Of a stretch of 64,000 bases of DNA, positions 46,575 to 55,432 are shown in pieces. The first letter of the stretch is position 1. Every line of letters starts with the position of its first letter. The notes beneath the pieces are model-generated. The model saw only the letters and a program-made list of their open reading frames with translations. It searched no databases and had not been told where the DNA came from. Source of the DNA: Promethearchaeota archaeon (lineage in GTDB: Archaea > Asgardarchaeota > Lokiarchaeia > Sigyniarchaeales > SOKP01); assembly GCA_019058245.1 (NCBI GenBank), contig JAHPZJ010000024.1, forward strand, positions 1-64,000. Reading direction: 5' to 3'. Both the position numbers and the translations under genes were made by a program.

Positions 46575-46667
46575 GCTGATTTTTTAGAATTTAAGAATAA
46601 AATATTTGATGATGAATGTGAAGTATTTACTTGCATTTTTGGTAAAGACGTAAAAGAAGAGTCTTAA
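46575..46667 (+). pseudogene. Orphan C-terminal fragment resembling FakA/DAK2 proteins
   Basis: After an in-frame TAA at 46572 the frame reads ADFLEFKNKIFDDECEVFTC, then IFGKDVKEES and TAA, with no start codon. The segment DDECEVFTCIFGKDVKEE resembles the end of DAK2/FakA-like proteins (a '...EliTiyyGeDvseee' pattern). It is probably a relic; the match is short and by eye. Confidence 0.3.
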
Positions 46668-46675
46668 AAATTGAT

Positions 46676-47461
46676 TTAATTATTTACACACTTAAAAACT
46701 ATCTGCCAACAATACTGCTTTAAATAATTTATACCATATAATGGGGATTCAATCTTATTTAGAATCTTATATAATAACCTAAAAAGAATGGGTTTTCTCA
46801 AAAAATTCCTGAAGAACATAGCTAATGGAGATAAAAGATAATATTCATAATGAACTAAATTTCCAAAAATTCTTTGTGATCTTAAAACATCTTTCATGAA
46901 TAAGGGATGTTCGTATTTAGTTCTGCTTTTTGGGGCAAAATACTTTCTATTTAATTCTACTATTGGATTTTTTTTTAATGGTTCTATAAAGGAAATAAAA
47001 CCTTTTTTCTTAAGCAATCGTTTACATTCTCGATAAAATAGATTTATGTCAGGTAAATGATGAATGATCCTTGATCCAACAATTATATCAAATGCATTAT
47101 CTTCAAAGTCAGGAACTTGTGCATTCATAACTATAAAATCTATTTTAAGATGATTTTCCTTGCTCCTTATATTACATAAATCAATGTAATTTTTTGAAAG
47201 ATCGATACCTGTTACAATAGCTCCTTTTTGAGCAAGATATAAAGAAAGATCACCTTTTCCGCATCCAACATCTAAAATTTTCTTATTTTTAACTTTTCCA
47301 ATTAGATTTTTAAATTTTAAATGAGCTAATCTAAAAAAACTCTCATCTTCTAAGTCCTGAATTTTTCCTGATTGTAGTTTATTTTTACTATAATAAGATA
47401 CTTCATTCTTGAAAATATGATTATATTTAGAAAGGGTTTTGGTTCTATCTATATCATTCAT
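46676..47461 (-). CDS. Class I SAM-dependent methyltransferase
   Basis: Motif I ILDVGCGKGDLSLYLAQ, post-I VTGIDLSKNYIDLC, motif II AFDIIVGSRIIHHL and motif III FISFIEPLKKNP show a class I (UbiE/Coq5-like) methyltransferase. The C-terminal 80 residues are hydrophobic and basic (MFFRNFLRKPILFRLLYKIL), which suggests membrane association or a lipid-like substrate. The substrate is unknown. It is followed by a decayed fragment and the PHP gene. Confidence 0.87.
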   Translation of the reverse strand: MNDIDRTKTLSKYNHIFKNEVSYYSKNKLQSGKIQDLEDESFFRLAHLKFKNLIGKVKNKKILDVGCGKGDLSLYLAQKGAIVTGIDLSKNYIDLCNIRSKENHLKIDFIVMNAQVPDFEDNAFDIIVGSRIIHHLPDINLFYRECKRLLKKKGFISFIEPLKKNPIVELNRKYFAPKSRTKYEHPLFMKDVLRSQRIFGNLVHYEYYLLSPLAMFFRNFLRKPILFRLLYKILNKIESPLYGINYLKQYCWQIVFKCVNN

Positions 47462-47586
47462 AAATATCGAATCTAAAAATATCAGTTATTTTAGATAATT
47501 ATTTCTGAGTTTTTTATATTATTATCTTATTAATTGTTTTTATTTGAAGGTAATTTAAAGAATTAAAATACAAGGAAAAGAATTCC

Positions 47587-48243
47587 CTAATTTTTAATAT
47601 ACTGTTTGATATATCTTTGAACTTCGCTTGCAGGTTGAAATATTCCAAAATGCCCCTCACACAAAATATCTGCCTTCAAATCTAATAACTTTTTTAAGGA
47701 ATTTTGATAATCTTGGAAATCACTCACACCAGGAATTATAGGGCCATGCAAATCTTGACCAAATAATATTTTTTTTTTCTTATCTTCTGTTTCAAGTAAA
47801 ATAGAGATAGATCCGGGAGTATGACCAGGAGTATGGAAACATTGAAAATCATAAATTCCAAATTTCAATAGTTCAAAATCTCCTTTCAATCTTTTTTCAA
47901 GCTTAACAGGTTTATAGTATATTCCATACCATCCTGCAACAGTTTCATTGTCGTGCCCTTCTTCTTCTATTGCATAAGCATCTAATTCATGAGCATAAAA
48001 CTTTACTTTTTTATTATATTTTTTAAGATCTGAACAAGCTCCTATATGATCGATATGAAAATGCGTAATAATACAATGTTTTATATCCATAGTATTTAAT
48101 CCAAGTATACTAATTCTTTTTAATAAATCTAAACTCATCCCACAATCAATTAGGATAAGACCATCCTCACTCTGAGAATTAACTAGATATACAGAACAAC
48201 CAACGTCTCCAACATGATATACATCTTTATAAACTTCTTTCAT
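47587..48243 (-). CDS. Metallo-beta-lactamase-fold hydrolase
   Basis: The zinc motif HFHIDHIG, a later HTPGHTPGSISI with the third His, FGQDLHGPI with the bridging Asp, and CEGHFG with the last His are present. The length (218 residues) fits glyoxalase II-like or related thioesterase enzymes. No flavodiiron or rhodanese domain is attached. It lies near the GDPD gene on the same strand, 66 bp downstream of it. Confidence 0.87.
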   Translation of the reverse strand: MKEVYKDVYHVGDVGCSVYLVNSQSEDGLILIDCGMSLDLLKRISILGLNTMDIKHCIITHFHIDHIGACSDLKKYNKKVKFYAHELDAYAIEEEGHDNETVAGWYGIYYKPVKLEKRLKGDFELLKFGIYDFQCFHTPGHTPGSISILLETEDKKKKILFGQDLHGPIIPGVSDFQDYQNSLKKLLDLKADILCEGHFGIFQPASEVQRYIKQYIKN

Positions 48244-48309
48244 AATACAATCATTTTTTTTTAATGATATTAAGCCTTTTTTATATAAAACTCGTTATTT
48301 TTATATTAA

Positions 48310-49035
48310 TTATTCTTCCATAATTAAATTAAAAAGTTTGTCAGGATAGTCCGTATAAATGGCAGCTACTTTTTTATTATAATTATTTAATTTTAGAACT
48401 TTCTTCATACCCAATTTCGTATTTACACCCCATACATAACAATTAAAGTCATTTTCAACTACAATTTTAAATAAATCTTCAATATGTCTTGAAAATTTTA
48501 GATTAATTATATTTATATCTAATTTTTTTAATTTTTTAAAGCTCTGAGCTTCATATTTAATATTACTAATATTTGATGTTAATGTGTATATAAGCTTAAC
48601 TTTTTTGTTTATATTTCTAAGGTGAGATAATACTTTCAATCTACGGTCAGTTATTACTATTTTATTTAGGAGCGCGTATTTTTCTGCGATAGTTAAAAGT
48701 TTAACCCCTACTTCTTTATTTTCAATATCAAAACTAAATCTTATATTATTTAAGTTATTTTTAAATACTTGAAAAACTTCATGAACCAATGGAATTACTC
48801 TTTCATCTGCAAATTTGATTTTTTTTATCTCTTCAAAAGTAAATTTTCTAACAGGATGGTATTTATTGTCTATTTTGAAATATCTATCATGAAAACAAAT
48901 TAATTTTTTATCTTTTGTTGCTCTAATATCTGTTTCTATTCCTGCTCCCATACTTATTGCCTTTTTGAAAGAAATCATTGTATTTTCAATCTCATAACCT
49001 GAAGCTCCTCGATGAGCAAAAATATAGGGTTTCAT
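48310..49035 (-). CDS. Glycerophosphodiester phosphodiesterase
   Basis: The GDPD signature is complete at the N-terminus: AHRGASGYEIENTMISF, GIETDIRATKDKKLICFHD. It carries the catalytic His pair and the acidic metal ligands. The TIM-barrel strands are visible later (RFSFDIE, KIVITDR, IYTDYPD). It hydrolyses glycerophosphodiesters to glycerol phosphate and an alcohol. In archaea the physiological substrate is probably a lipid headgroup product (inference). Confidence 0.9.
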   Translation of the reverse strand: MKPYIFAHRGASGYEIENTMISFKKAISMGAGIETDIRATKDKKLICFHDRYFKIDNKYHPVRKFTFEEIKKIKFADERVIPLVHEVFQVFKNNLNNIRFSFDIENKEVGVKLLTIAEKYALLNKIVITDRRLKVLSHLRNINKKVKLIYTLTSNISNIKYEAQSFKKLKKLDINIINLKFSRHIEDLFKIVVENDFNCYVWGVNTKLGMKKVLKLNNYNKKVAAIYTDYPDKLFNLIMEE

Positions 49036-49143
49036 TTTTAAATTAAATATCTGATCAATTTGTTAAGAATTGTTGAAAATAATAGTTTTTATAGAAATCA
49101 AAATTACTAATATTACTTAATATTTACCAAGATTTTGATTATT

Positions 49144-49956
49144 ATGGAACAAGAGGATAATAATAAACAACAAAATGAGAATCTCTCCTTTTCAACAAGA
49201 CTGAAAAATTATTTCAAGAATTTATTAGATTTTTCGCATTATGAAACAAAAACTCTAATATTCATTATTATATTTTTAATTTTAGTCATTCTCTCATTAT
49301 TATTAGTAATTTACAACTATTTCATTGATCCCACCTTTTTATATTCAATTGTAGTCAATTTTTTTGTCAACCCAGTTCAAGCCCTAGGATTTTTTGGAAT
49401 TCTATTTTTCATTGCTATAATGGCGCTTCAAGGCTTAATTATACCTATCCCTAGCGAAATCGTTCTTTTAGCTGCTGGAATGATTTGGGATGTTTTATAT
49501 GGAGGAATAATGGGGATTATTGGATCATTAGCAGCAGGATTATTATGTTTTTATCTTAGCAGAAAAGGAGGTCGTCCCCTCGCAGAAAAACTTGTTGGAA
49601 AAAAAGCTATAAATATGGCGGATGATTTTATTGAAAAATACGGTATTTGGGCAATTCTAATCTCAAGAACACTTCCATTTATCGCTTTTGATCCAATCAG
49701 TTATGCATCTGGGATTGTTGATATGGATGCAAAAAAATATACATTAGGAACTCTAATAGGTGCAATTCCTCGTGCATTCTTCTTTGCTTGGCTAGGCTCT
49801 CTCTTTGGAATTGATCCTTCGAACACTAATATTAAAGCTCAATCTACTTTATTTAATTTGATCTTTTTAATCATAGTGGCTGTTTTAGGTGGAATATTCG
49901 TTATATATTACCTTTTGGGAAGATATTATGAAAAGAAGAAACAACAAAAAAATTGA
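49144..49956 (+). CDS. DedA-family membrane protein (SNARE-associated/VTT domain)
   Basis: Five or six membrane spans. The DedA/VTT signature is clear: GLIIPIPSEIVLLAAGMIW, GSLAAGLLCFYLSRKGGRPLAEKLVG, and ILISRTLPFIAFDPISYASGIVDMDAKKYTLGTLIGAIPRA. The family includes lipid scramblases and transporters. Start ATG 49144 is preferred to TTG 49135 in the track. Divergent from the GDPD gene, so a shared lipid theme is possible but unproven. Confidence 0.88.
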   Translation: MEQEDNNKQQNENLSFSTRLKNYFKNLLDFSHYETKTLIFIIIFLILVILSLLLVIYNYFIDPTFLYSIVVNFFVNPVQALGFFGILFFIAIMALQGLIIPIPSEIVLLAAGMIWDVLYGGIMGIIGSLAAGLLCFYLSRKGGRPLAEKLVGKKAINMADDFIEKYGIWAILISRTLPFIAFDPISYASGIVDMDAKKYTLGTLIGAIPRAFFFAWLGSLFGIDPSNTNIKAQSTLFNLIFLIIVAVLGGIFVIYYLLGRYYEKKKQQKN

Positions 49957-50078
49957 TTACCTAAATTCTAAATTACTATTTGCATTTTTTTCTGTAATAA
50001 ATTTTGTTTAGGATAAATGTGAAAAATAATACTGTGATATTATTCCCCTTTTTAATTTAAGCCAATTTAAAATAGCGT

Positions 50079-50252
50079 ATGAATGAAAATGAAAAATATT
50101 TCAAAAAAATTGATTTTGACAGTAATTTTGAATTGAACTTGACAGAATTTTATAAAGAACTCAATAAAGCAATAAGTACAAGTAATCTCCAATCGATTTA
50201 TGAGCTTTCAAAGATTTTCACGAGATATTTCTTTAAAAAAATGGATAATTAA
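50079..50252 (+). CDS. 57-residue hypothetical protein
   Basis: ATG 50079 to TAA 50252, a helical acidic product (NLTEFYKELNKAISTSNLQS and so on), missing from the track only because of length. No clear ribosome-binding site. The helix pattern around 'ELNKAISTSNLQSIYELSKIF' resembles the C-terminal half of the 85-residue protein at 50527, so the two may be related. The 274 bp after it, up to 50526, are plain AT-rich spacer. Confidence 0.45.
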   Translation: MNENEKYFKKIDFDSNFELNLTEFYKELNKAISTSNLQSIYELSKIFTRYFFKKMDN

Positions 50253-50526
50253 AAATTTTCTAACTCAAATCTAAAAATACTGAGTTTACTCCTTTTTCTT
50301 GAATAGTTTATATTAGGATCTGATATATTGATAACTATAGACTTTTATTTATTTAAAAATATTTTATAGTTTTTGTAAAAAAAAAATCTTTTTTGTGTAC
50401 AAATATGGATTGTCCGTACTACTGTTATAAAAATTTTTCGATTTGCGTTCATTTAAAAATTCAAATTTTTATTATCAAAACATAGGTATAATAGATTAAT
50501 AAACTACTAAAAAAAGAGGAAATAAT

Positions 50527-50784
50527 ATGACAGTTAGCCCACAAGACTATGAAAAAATAATAGAAGATAACCTAAAAGATGAATTAGATTGGTTAGTCGA
50601 AGAATTTGACCAACTTTTTAAAGAAAAAAATAGAAAATATACTCAAGAAGATATCAATATTGCTAATCGAATTCTAGATCAAATAATCGACGGTATTAAG
50701 ACCAATAATAGTGAAGAGCTTCTAAATCTATTAGCCATTACATTAAACAGACTTGAGACTAGATTCCCAGAATTTTTTAGATAG
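50527..50784 (+). CDS. 85-residue hypothetical helical protein
   Basis: A good ribosome-binding site (AAAAGAGGAAATA) precedes ATG 50527. The product is acidic and all-helical (WLVEEFDQLFKEKNRKY, then LNLLAITLNRLETRFPEFF) and has no known motif. It lies just before the longin-wHTH gene on the same strand. A small regulatory or structural role is possible. No function can be assigned. Confidence 0.6.
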   Translation: MTVSPQDYEKIIEDNLKDELDWLVEEFDQLFKEKNRKYTQEDINIANRILDQIIDGIKTNNSEELLNLLAITLNRLETRFPEFFR

Positions 50785-50986
50785 GTTATAAAGTTAGATT
50801 TACTCCTATACCTAAATTATAAAATCCAAAGGATAGAAAATCCAAAAAAAATCAAAGTCCTAACACTTTTCTAATAATATTTTCTTCTTTAGGAAACAAA
50901 ATCCCTAAAAATTGTGGAATAAATATATAAATAATTTAAATAATAGATTTACTAATCATCAATATATAATTATAAATATCTTACCA

Positions 50987-52072
50987 ATGGAAAGAATAAT
51001 TTTAACACATTGGTCCACCTCAACAGGTCCAGAGCCTATATTGCAGTTTCCTCCTGAGAAATCTTTCCCTCCAAAAGATCTCTTCTTAAAGATATGGGCA
51101 AAACATGAACTAAACAAAGAAAACTCCGTAATTGAATTCACTCCCGAGGATAATGATAATAGTTATGTATCTGTTATACAGCAATTTGAAGGAGAAGTTT
51201 ACTTCCTTATTTTGGAGTATAATAAAGAAGATATCCATGATGATATTGTTAAAGAATCCCCAGAAATTTTAGCTCTTATAAGTAAAAATTTAGTTGAGTT
51301 GATCAATACAAATAAGATCACTCGAACAATATCAGAAGCTTATAATACTATAAGAAATTATTCTAAATTAGATGAAGAGGAAAATTTGATAAATTTTTTT
51401 CAAGATAGAATCAAATATACAATATTACAGATACTTCGGAATGGGGCAATAACTAAATTAGAACTTACCAATATTTTAAGGCATGATTACGGATTTTCTA
51501 CTATAAATATTGATTTAATATTAATTTCATTTTTTCATGAAAATTTATTAAAAAAAAAAAGTGTTCCTGGAAGTAAAGAATGTTTTTTTCTGATAAGAGA
51601 TCTTTCCTGTACTAGAATCCCTCCTATTAATTTGCCTAAAAATCAAATTAAAGAAAGTTTGTTAAAAAAACTTAAAAACTCTTTAACAAATTATTACCAA
51701 GATTCCAATATGATTTCAGATTTTGAAAACAAAACGTTGCTTCAAACGGTTCTCTTTAATAAAGAGGTATTTTCTTTAATTAAAACTCTAAGAGATCAAT
51801 ATCTAACCGTAAATGAAAGTTTAATTGTGTTAAATAATAATGAAGAACTTTTCAATGAGCTTATTGACAAGAAATTTATTTATGAAGCAGAGGGTTTTGT
51901 TTTTCTTTTTTCAGACGTTCGGTTTATTAAATTTAGTCCAAATTATATCATAGAGAAGTTAGTAGAAAGATATCAAAATCAAGATATATCTTTAAATGAA
52001 TATATAGCACATTTGAAGCTATTAACAGAACAATTTGAGGACCCTTTAGTACTAGATTATGAAATTGTCTAA
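50987..52072 (+). CDS. Longin-like domain fused to winged-helix regions
   Basis: The N-terminus MERIILTHWSTSTGPEPILQFPP has the first-strand and 'xGPxxxxQxP' loop of Asgard longin-like proteins; strands SYVSVIQQFEGEVYFLILEY follow. The middle holds a wHTH-like segment (ILQILRNGAITKLELTNILRHDYGF, then SFFHENLLKKKSV), and a second similar region is near 265-330. ATG 50987 is preferred to TTG 50912, which adds 25 non-conserved residues. It is convergent with an MglA-like GTPase 30 bp away, suggesting they act together. Confidence 0.62.
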   Translation: MERIILTHWSTSTGPEPILQFPPEKSFPPKDLFLKIWAKHELNKENSVIEFTPEDNDNSYVSVIQQFEGEVYFLILEYNKEDIHDDIVKESPEILALISKNLVELINTNKITRTISEAYNTIRNYSKLDEEENLINFFQDRIKYTILQILRNGAITKLELTNILRHDYGFSTINIDLILISFFHENLLKKKSVPGSKECFFLIRDLSCTRIPPINLPKNQIKESLLKKLKNSLTNYYQDSNMISDFENKTLLQTVLFNKEVFSLIKTLRDQYLTVNESLIVLNNNEELFNELIDKKFIYEAEGFVFLFSDVRFIKFSPNYIIEKLVERYQNQDISLNEYIAHLKLLTEQFEDPLVLDYEIV

Positions 52073-52102
52073 TAAATAATTTTCTAATACCTTTTATATA
52101 TT

Positions 52103-52819
52103 TTAATGAATCAAAATCGAGGATTTTGAGGATTTTTCACTTTTAGGAGCTCTCCCATCTCCATATAAATGATATAATCCAGCTCTTCGAGCAGTTTCAT
52201 AAAAACTACGATATATATTTTTCTCTTTATTAAACAAAGCACAAGTCTTATAAATTAAAGGATTCCATATATATAATTCGTGTCCAGGATCATACCATAG
52301 TCTTTCCTGTTTTAAAATCTGAATGAAATCTTTATCATCGATTATTTCCCTAAGATCTTGTTTATTAAGCATGAGTATTAACGGAATTTCTTGTATTAAT
52401 CTGTTGTTCGTTAAATTTTTTAATTCTAATAAGAATTCTATATTATCCTCAAAGAATTTTGTTTGAGAATCAATAACAAAAATTACAGAATCAGTTTCAG
52501 CATCAAGTTTATTAAAAACCTTAAATCTTAAAGAATGTAAATTTCTTTGCCCTGCTACTGTATATACTCTATAATATACTTTTTTCGTTTTTGTTGATTG
52601 AAAAATTCCTCTATCAAAATAAAGCGTAGCACCACTAGTTCTATCTATTTTTTGCAGATCGCTAACAGGAATTATTTCTCTATTACCATCCTTAGTTAAC
52701 TTATAGAGAGTCTCCAATATTGTAGTTTTTCCACATCCCGCCATCCCATAATAAACAATTTTAAGAAAGATGTTGCCATCAATTATTTGAACCATTAAAA
52801 TCTTTGTCTTTAGAAACAA
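52103..52819 (-). CDS. MglA/Arf-like small GTPase
   Basis: The P-loop GMAGCGKTT, a TLYFDRG segment typical of MglA-type switch I, switch II VYTVAGQRNLHSLR (AGQ in place of the Ras GGQ), and LNKQDL for guanine are intact. The C-terminus is Ser/Lys-rich (KSEKSSKSS), without a prenylation Cys. MglA-like GTPases work with roadblock (MglB) partners in polarity and are common in Asgards. The start may be ATG 52795 (Met9). The convergent longin-like gene is a likely effector or regulator. Confidence 0.88.
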   Translation of the reverse strand: MFLKTKILMVQIIDGNIFLKIVYYGMAGCGKTTILETLYKLTKDGNREIIPVSDLQKIDRTSGATLYFDRGIFQSTKTKKVYYRVYTVAGQRNLHSLRFKVFNKLDAETDSVIFVIDSQTKFFEDNIEFLLELKNLTNNRLIQEIPLILMLNKQDLREIIDDKDFIQILKQERLWYDPGHELYIWNPLIYKTCALFNKEKNIYRSFYETARRAGLYHLYGDGRAPKSEKSSKSSILIH

Positions 52820-52910
52820 TATATTTATTTAAGATATTATATGGAAATTTATAGATTTAAAGATATTGTCTAGTTTATATTAATTTTAGAAATCCAATAA
52901 TTTTTTTACA

Positions 52911-52967
52911 ATGAATAATGATTCTCCCATAGAAAAAGGACTTATGAAATTAAAAGCTGTAAAATAA
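52911..52967 (+). other. 18-codon ORF directly before hdrC-like gene
   Basis: ATG 52911 to TAA 52967 encodes MNNDSPIEKGLMKLKAVK, ending 6 bp before the HdrC-like start. It may be a leader peptide coupling translation of the next gene, or chance. No ribosome-binding site is seen before it. Confidence 0.25.
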
Positions 52968-52973
52968 GAAATC

Positions 52974-53489
52974 ATGGATAAATATACTGATGCAGACTGG
53001 AATTGGGATTTTTTTAAGGAGCTTGTAGATGATGTAGATGAAAATAAAAATATTATTGCCTGTATCAGCTGTGGAAAATGTGTAGGAGATTGTCCAGCAT
53101 CTAAGATATCTAATTTTAATATCCGGAAAATTATTCAAAAGATCCTTAGAGGAGATAGGAGTGTTTTAAAAGACTCTGATATATGGTTCTGTTTTCTTTG
53201 TGAGCGCTGCAAGCGTGTGTGTCCCAAAGAAAATATTAATATACCACTACTCATTTTAAATTTACGGAATGAATCATTTAAGAAAGGTTATGGCCCTAAA
53301 TATAATGACCTTACTAAATATGTAGAAATGTCGGAAAGGTTTCTAACAAATGGAACTGTTTTGGACAATCCTTTAGGTAAAGAACTTCCGCAAGATCGAG
53401 TTGATGAGTTAAATGAAATTTGTAATTTTGCACGTATTAAATATGTCTTTAAGGCAAGTAAAAACAAAAAACAAAAAAAGAAAAAATAA
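52974..53489 (+). CDS. hdrC: HdrC-like [4Fe-4S] subunit
   Basis: Two ferredoxin-type clusters typical of HdrC: CISCGKCVGDCPAS (Cys30, 33, 36, 40) and CFLCERCKRVCPKENI. The helical all-alpha context and length (171 residues) agree with HdrC, which links ferredoxin-type electron flow to HdrB. The C-terminus is Lys-rich. It is 32 bp upstream of HdrB. HdrA is not in the window, so the electron-bifurcating partner, if any, is elsewhere. Confidence 0.87.
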   Translation: MDKYTDADWNWDFFKELVDDVDENKNIIACISCGKCVGDCPASKISNFNIRKIIQKILRGDRSVLKDSDIWFCFLCERCKRVCPKENINIPLLILNLRNESFKKGYGPKYNDLTKYVEMSERFLTNGTVLDNPLGKELPQDRVDELNEICNFARIKYVFKASKNKKQKKKK

Positions 53490-53521
53490 ATAACTAAAAA
53501 TTTAAGATTAAAAAAAAAATA

Positions 53522-54535
53522 ATGGAATCTCAAAATTTAGTATTAGATCTTGAAAAAATTGAGAAAGCTTATCCAGAAAATCCTATAGAATTCTTTAAAG
53601 GAAAAAAATTATGTCTTTTTAAAGCGTGTCTTGAAGCCTATTTCCCAGGCGTAAGGTGGGGTATCCAAGATTTATTAGAAGCGTTAGATATTGAAGTTGT
53701 CACATGTTCTCAGCAATCATGTTGTAGTGGAACATTTTTCCAGCGGAATTTAATCACAAGATCACAGTTTTCAGCAATAAATGAAAGAAATCTAAATGAG
53801 ATGAATCATCAGGCAGATATTGTCTTGTTTAGTTGTAATGGATGCTACAATTCGGTGTTAAGAGGTCGAGATTTTCTAAAAGTCCCAGAAGTTAAAAAAA
53901 AGACTCAAGATATTTTAGAGAGCCTTAAAAAGAAAGATTTAGGCGAGAATTATCCGGGAAAATATGATATTTTAGATAATACAGAATTAAGACTTGTGCA
54001 TGATTTGGATTTTTTATATTTATTAAAAAGTAATGTTCTTGATTCCCTAAAGTTTGATTTAAAAGGTCTTAAAGTGGCAGTACATTATGGATGCCATTAT
54101 TTAAATTTGGAAAGAGATAAAGATACTGTTGAAAGCTATTTAAAAGATAAAAAAAAATTAGATGAATTTGTATCTTTATTTGGTGGTGTTCCTGTTGATT
54201 ACCAAGAAAAAGAATCATGTTGTGGATGGGGGGCATCTCAGATAGTCTTAAATCCTAAAGATGCATTAAAAGTTACTTTTAATAAATTAAAGAGTGCTGA
54301 AGATGTTGGTGCTGATTTTATATTAATGCCCTGCCCAACTTGTTTATATACTCTAAGTAAACCCGAATACCGAGAAAAAATGTTTAAGTGGTTTGGAGAA
54401 ATGTTAGATATTCCCACTATCCATCTAAATGAATTAATAGCGATATTACGTGGATGTGAAGAAGAACGCTGTATTACACTTAGACGAAAAACTCCACGTC
54501 TTGAAGAAATTTTTAATATTATTACAAAAGAGTGA
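53522..54535 (+). CDS. hdrB: HdrB-like CCG-domain subunit
   Basis: Both CCG motifs are complete. The first combines a Cys in LFKACLEAY, SCCSG and SCNGC. The second has VHYGCHYLN, ESCCGWGAS and PCPTC. In HdrB each CCG motif holds a noncubane [4Fe-4S] cluster that reduces disulfide (CoM-CoB in methanogens). The N-terminal extension of about 30 residues is acidic. With no methanogenesis genes here, the substrate may be another disulfide. It pairs with hdrC. Confidence 0.88.
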   Translation: MESQNLVLDLEKIEKAYPENPIEFFKGKKLCLFKACLEAYFPGVRWGIQDLLEALDIEVVTCSQQSCCSGTFFQRNLITRSQFSAINERNLNEMNHQADIVLFSCNGCYNSVLRGRDFLKVPEVKKKTQDILESLKKKDLGENYPGKYDILDNTELRLVHDLDFLYLLKSNVLDSLKFDLKGLKVAVHYGCHYLNLERDKDTVESYLKDKKKLDEFVSLFGGVPVDYQEKESCCGWGASQIVLNPKDALKVTFNKLKSAEDVGADFILMPCPTCLYTLSKPEYREKMFKWFGEMLDIPTIHLNELIAILRGCEEERCITLRRKTPRLEEIFNIITKE

Positions 54536-54712
54536 TCTGTAAGAAAAAAGGCTTTTTTTAAATAGCAATGCAAAATAAAAGATTATTTATTAGTTTTACT
54601 CAGTAAATCTTATTTAAACTTTTGCTGACCTGATAATTTAAAATAAATTTCTTTTTTTAAATTAATAATATTAAAAAGAATATTATTAAATTCATTAAAA
54701 TTCTTAGATTTA

Positions 54713-55432
54713 ATGAAAAAGAAATTAGATACCCACTTTGCCCCTGCAGAACGGAAGAGTTTAGAAGAAATTAGGGAAGAAGTAAAAGAATTTTTTAAAT
54801 CTTATTTTGAGGAAGTTCTTAATTCAATTCCAAATATGGCGCTTATAGTTAATAAAGAGCGCCAAGTAGTTTTTTTAAACCAGACTGTTATTGAACTATT
54901 AGGTCTTAAAAATATAGAAGATGTCATGGGTTCGAGACCAGGAGAAATATTAAAGTGCATTCATTCACAAGATTATATTCATGGTTGTGGTACTAGTCAA
55001 AATTGTCGTTATTGTGGTGCTGTTAATGCGGTAATTGAGAGCTTGAAAACCAATAAAAAAGCATCATGCGAAACACGTATTACATCTAATTTTGATGGAA
55101 ATATAATTTCATTTGATCTGAATATAACAGCACAACCATTCAATTTAAAGGGAAAAAAATTTGTTATTGTTTTTCTATCGGATATTAGCAATCAGAAACG
55201 TCGAGAATTATTAGAGACAACATTTTTACATGATTTACTAAATTTATTAACAGTTATAAAAGGCTTTATGGACATTTTTCCACTTGAAGGCTTAAATTCA
55301 ACACAAAAAGATTATTTAAGTAGAATAAAGAATTCTCAGCAAATTTTAGTTGAAGAATTCATAGCTCAAAGGGATCTTATAGCCGCCGAAAAGAATGAAC
55401 TTGTTATTCATTTCAATAATTATAATTCCTAA
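54713..55432 (+). CDS. PAS-domain sensor histidine kinase, N-terminal part ending at in-frame TAA
   Basis: An N-terminal helix, then a PAS domain (LNSIPNMALIVNKERQVVFLNQTV) with a Cys-rich insertion IHGCGTSQNCRYCGAVNAV that could bind Fe-S or heme. A HisKA-like helix follows, with LHDLLNLLTVIKGFMDI carrying the phospho-acceptor His. The frame stops at TAA 55430-55432. The next 142 codons continue in the same frame as the ATPase half, listed separately. Either the gene is a young pseudogene, the TAA is a sequence error, or two proteins are made. Confidence 0.85.
   Translation: MKKKLDTHFAPAERKSLEEIREEVKEFFKSYFEEVLNSIPNMALIVNKERQVVFLNQTVIELLGLKNIEDVMGSRPGEILKCIHSQDYIHGCGTSQNCRYCGAVNAVIESLKTNKKASCETRITSNFDGNIISFDLNITAQPFNLKGKKFVIVFLSDISNQKRRELLETTFLHDLLNLLTVIKGFMDIFPLEGLNSTQKDYLSRIKNSQQILVEEFIAQRDLIAAEKNELVIHFNNYNS

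Noticed and set aside
55430-55432. TAA in the histidine kinase as selenocysteine or pyrrolysine codon
   Set aside because: These use UGA and UAG. UAA has no such known use, and no recoding hairpin is seen.
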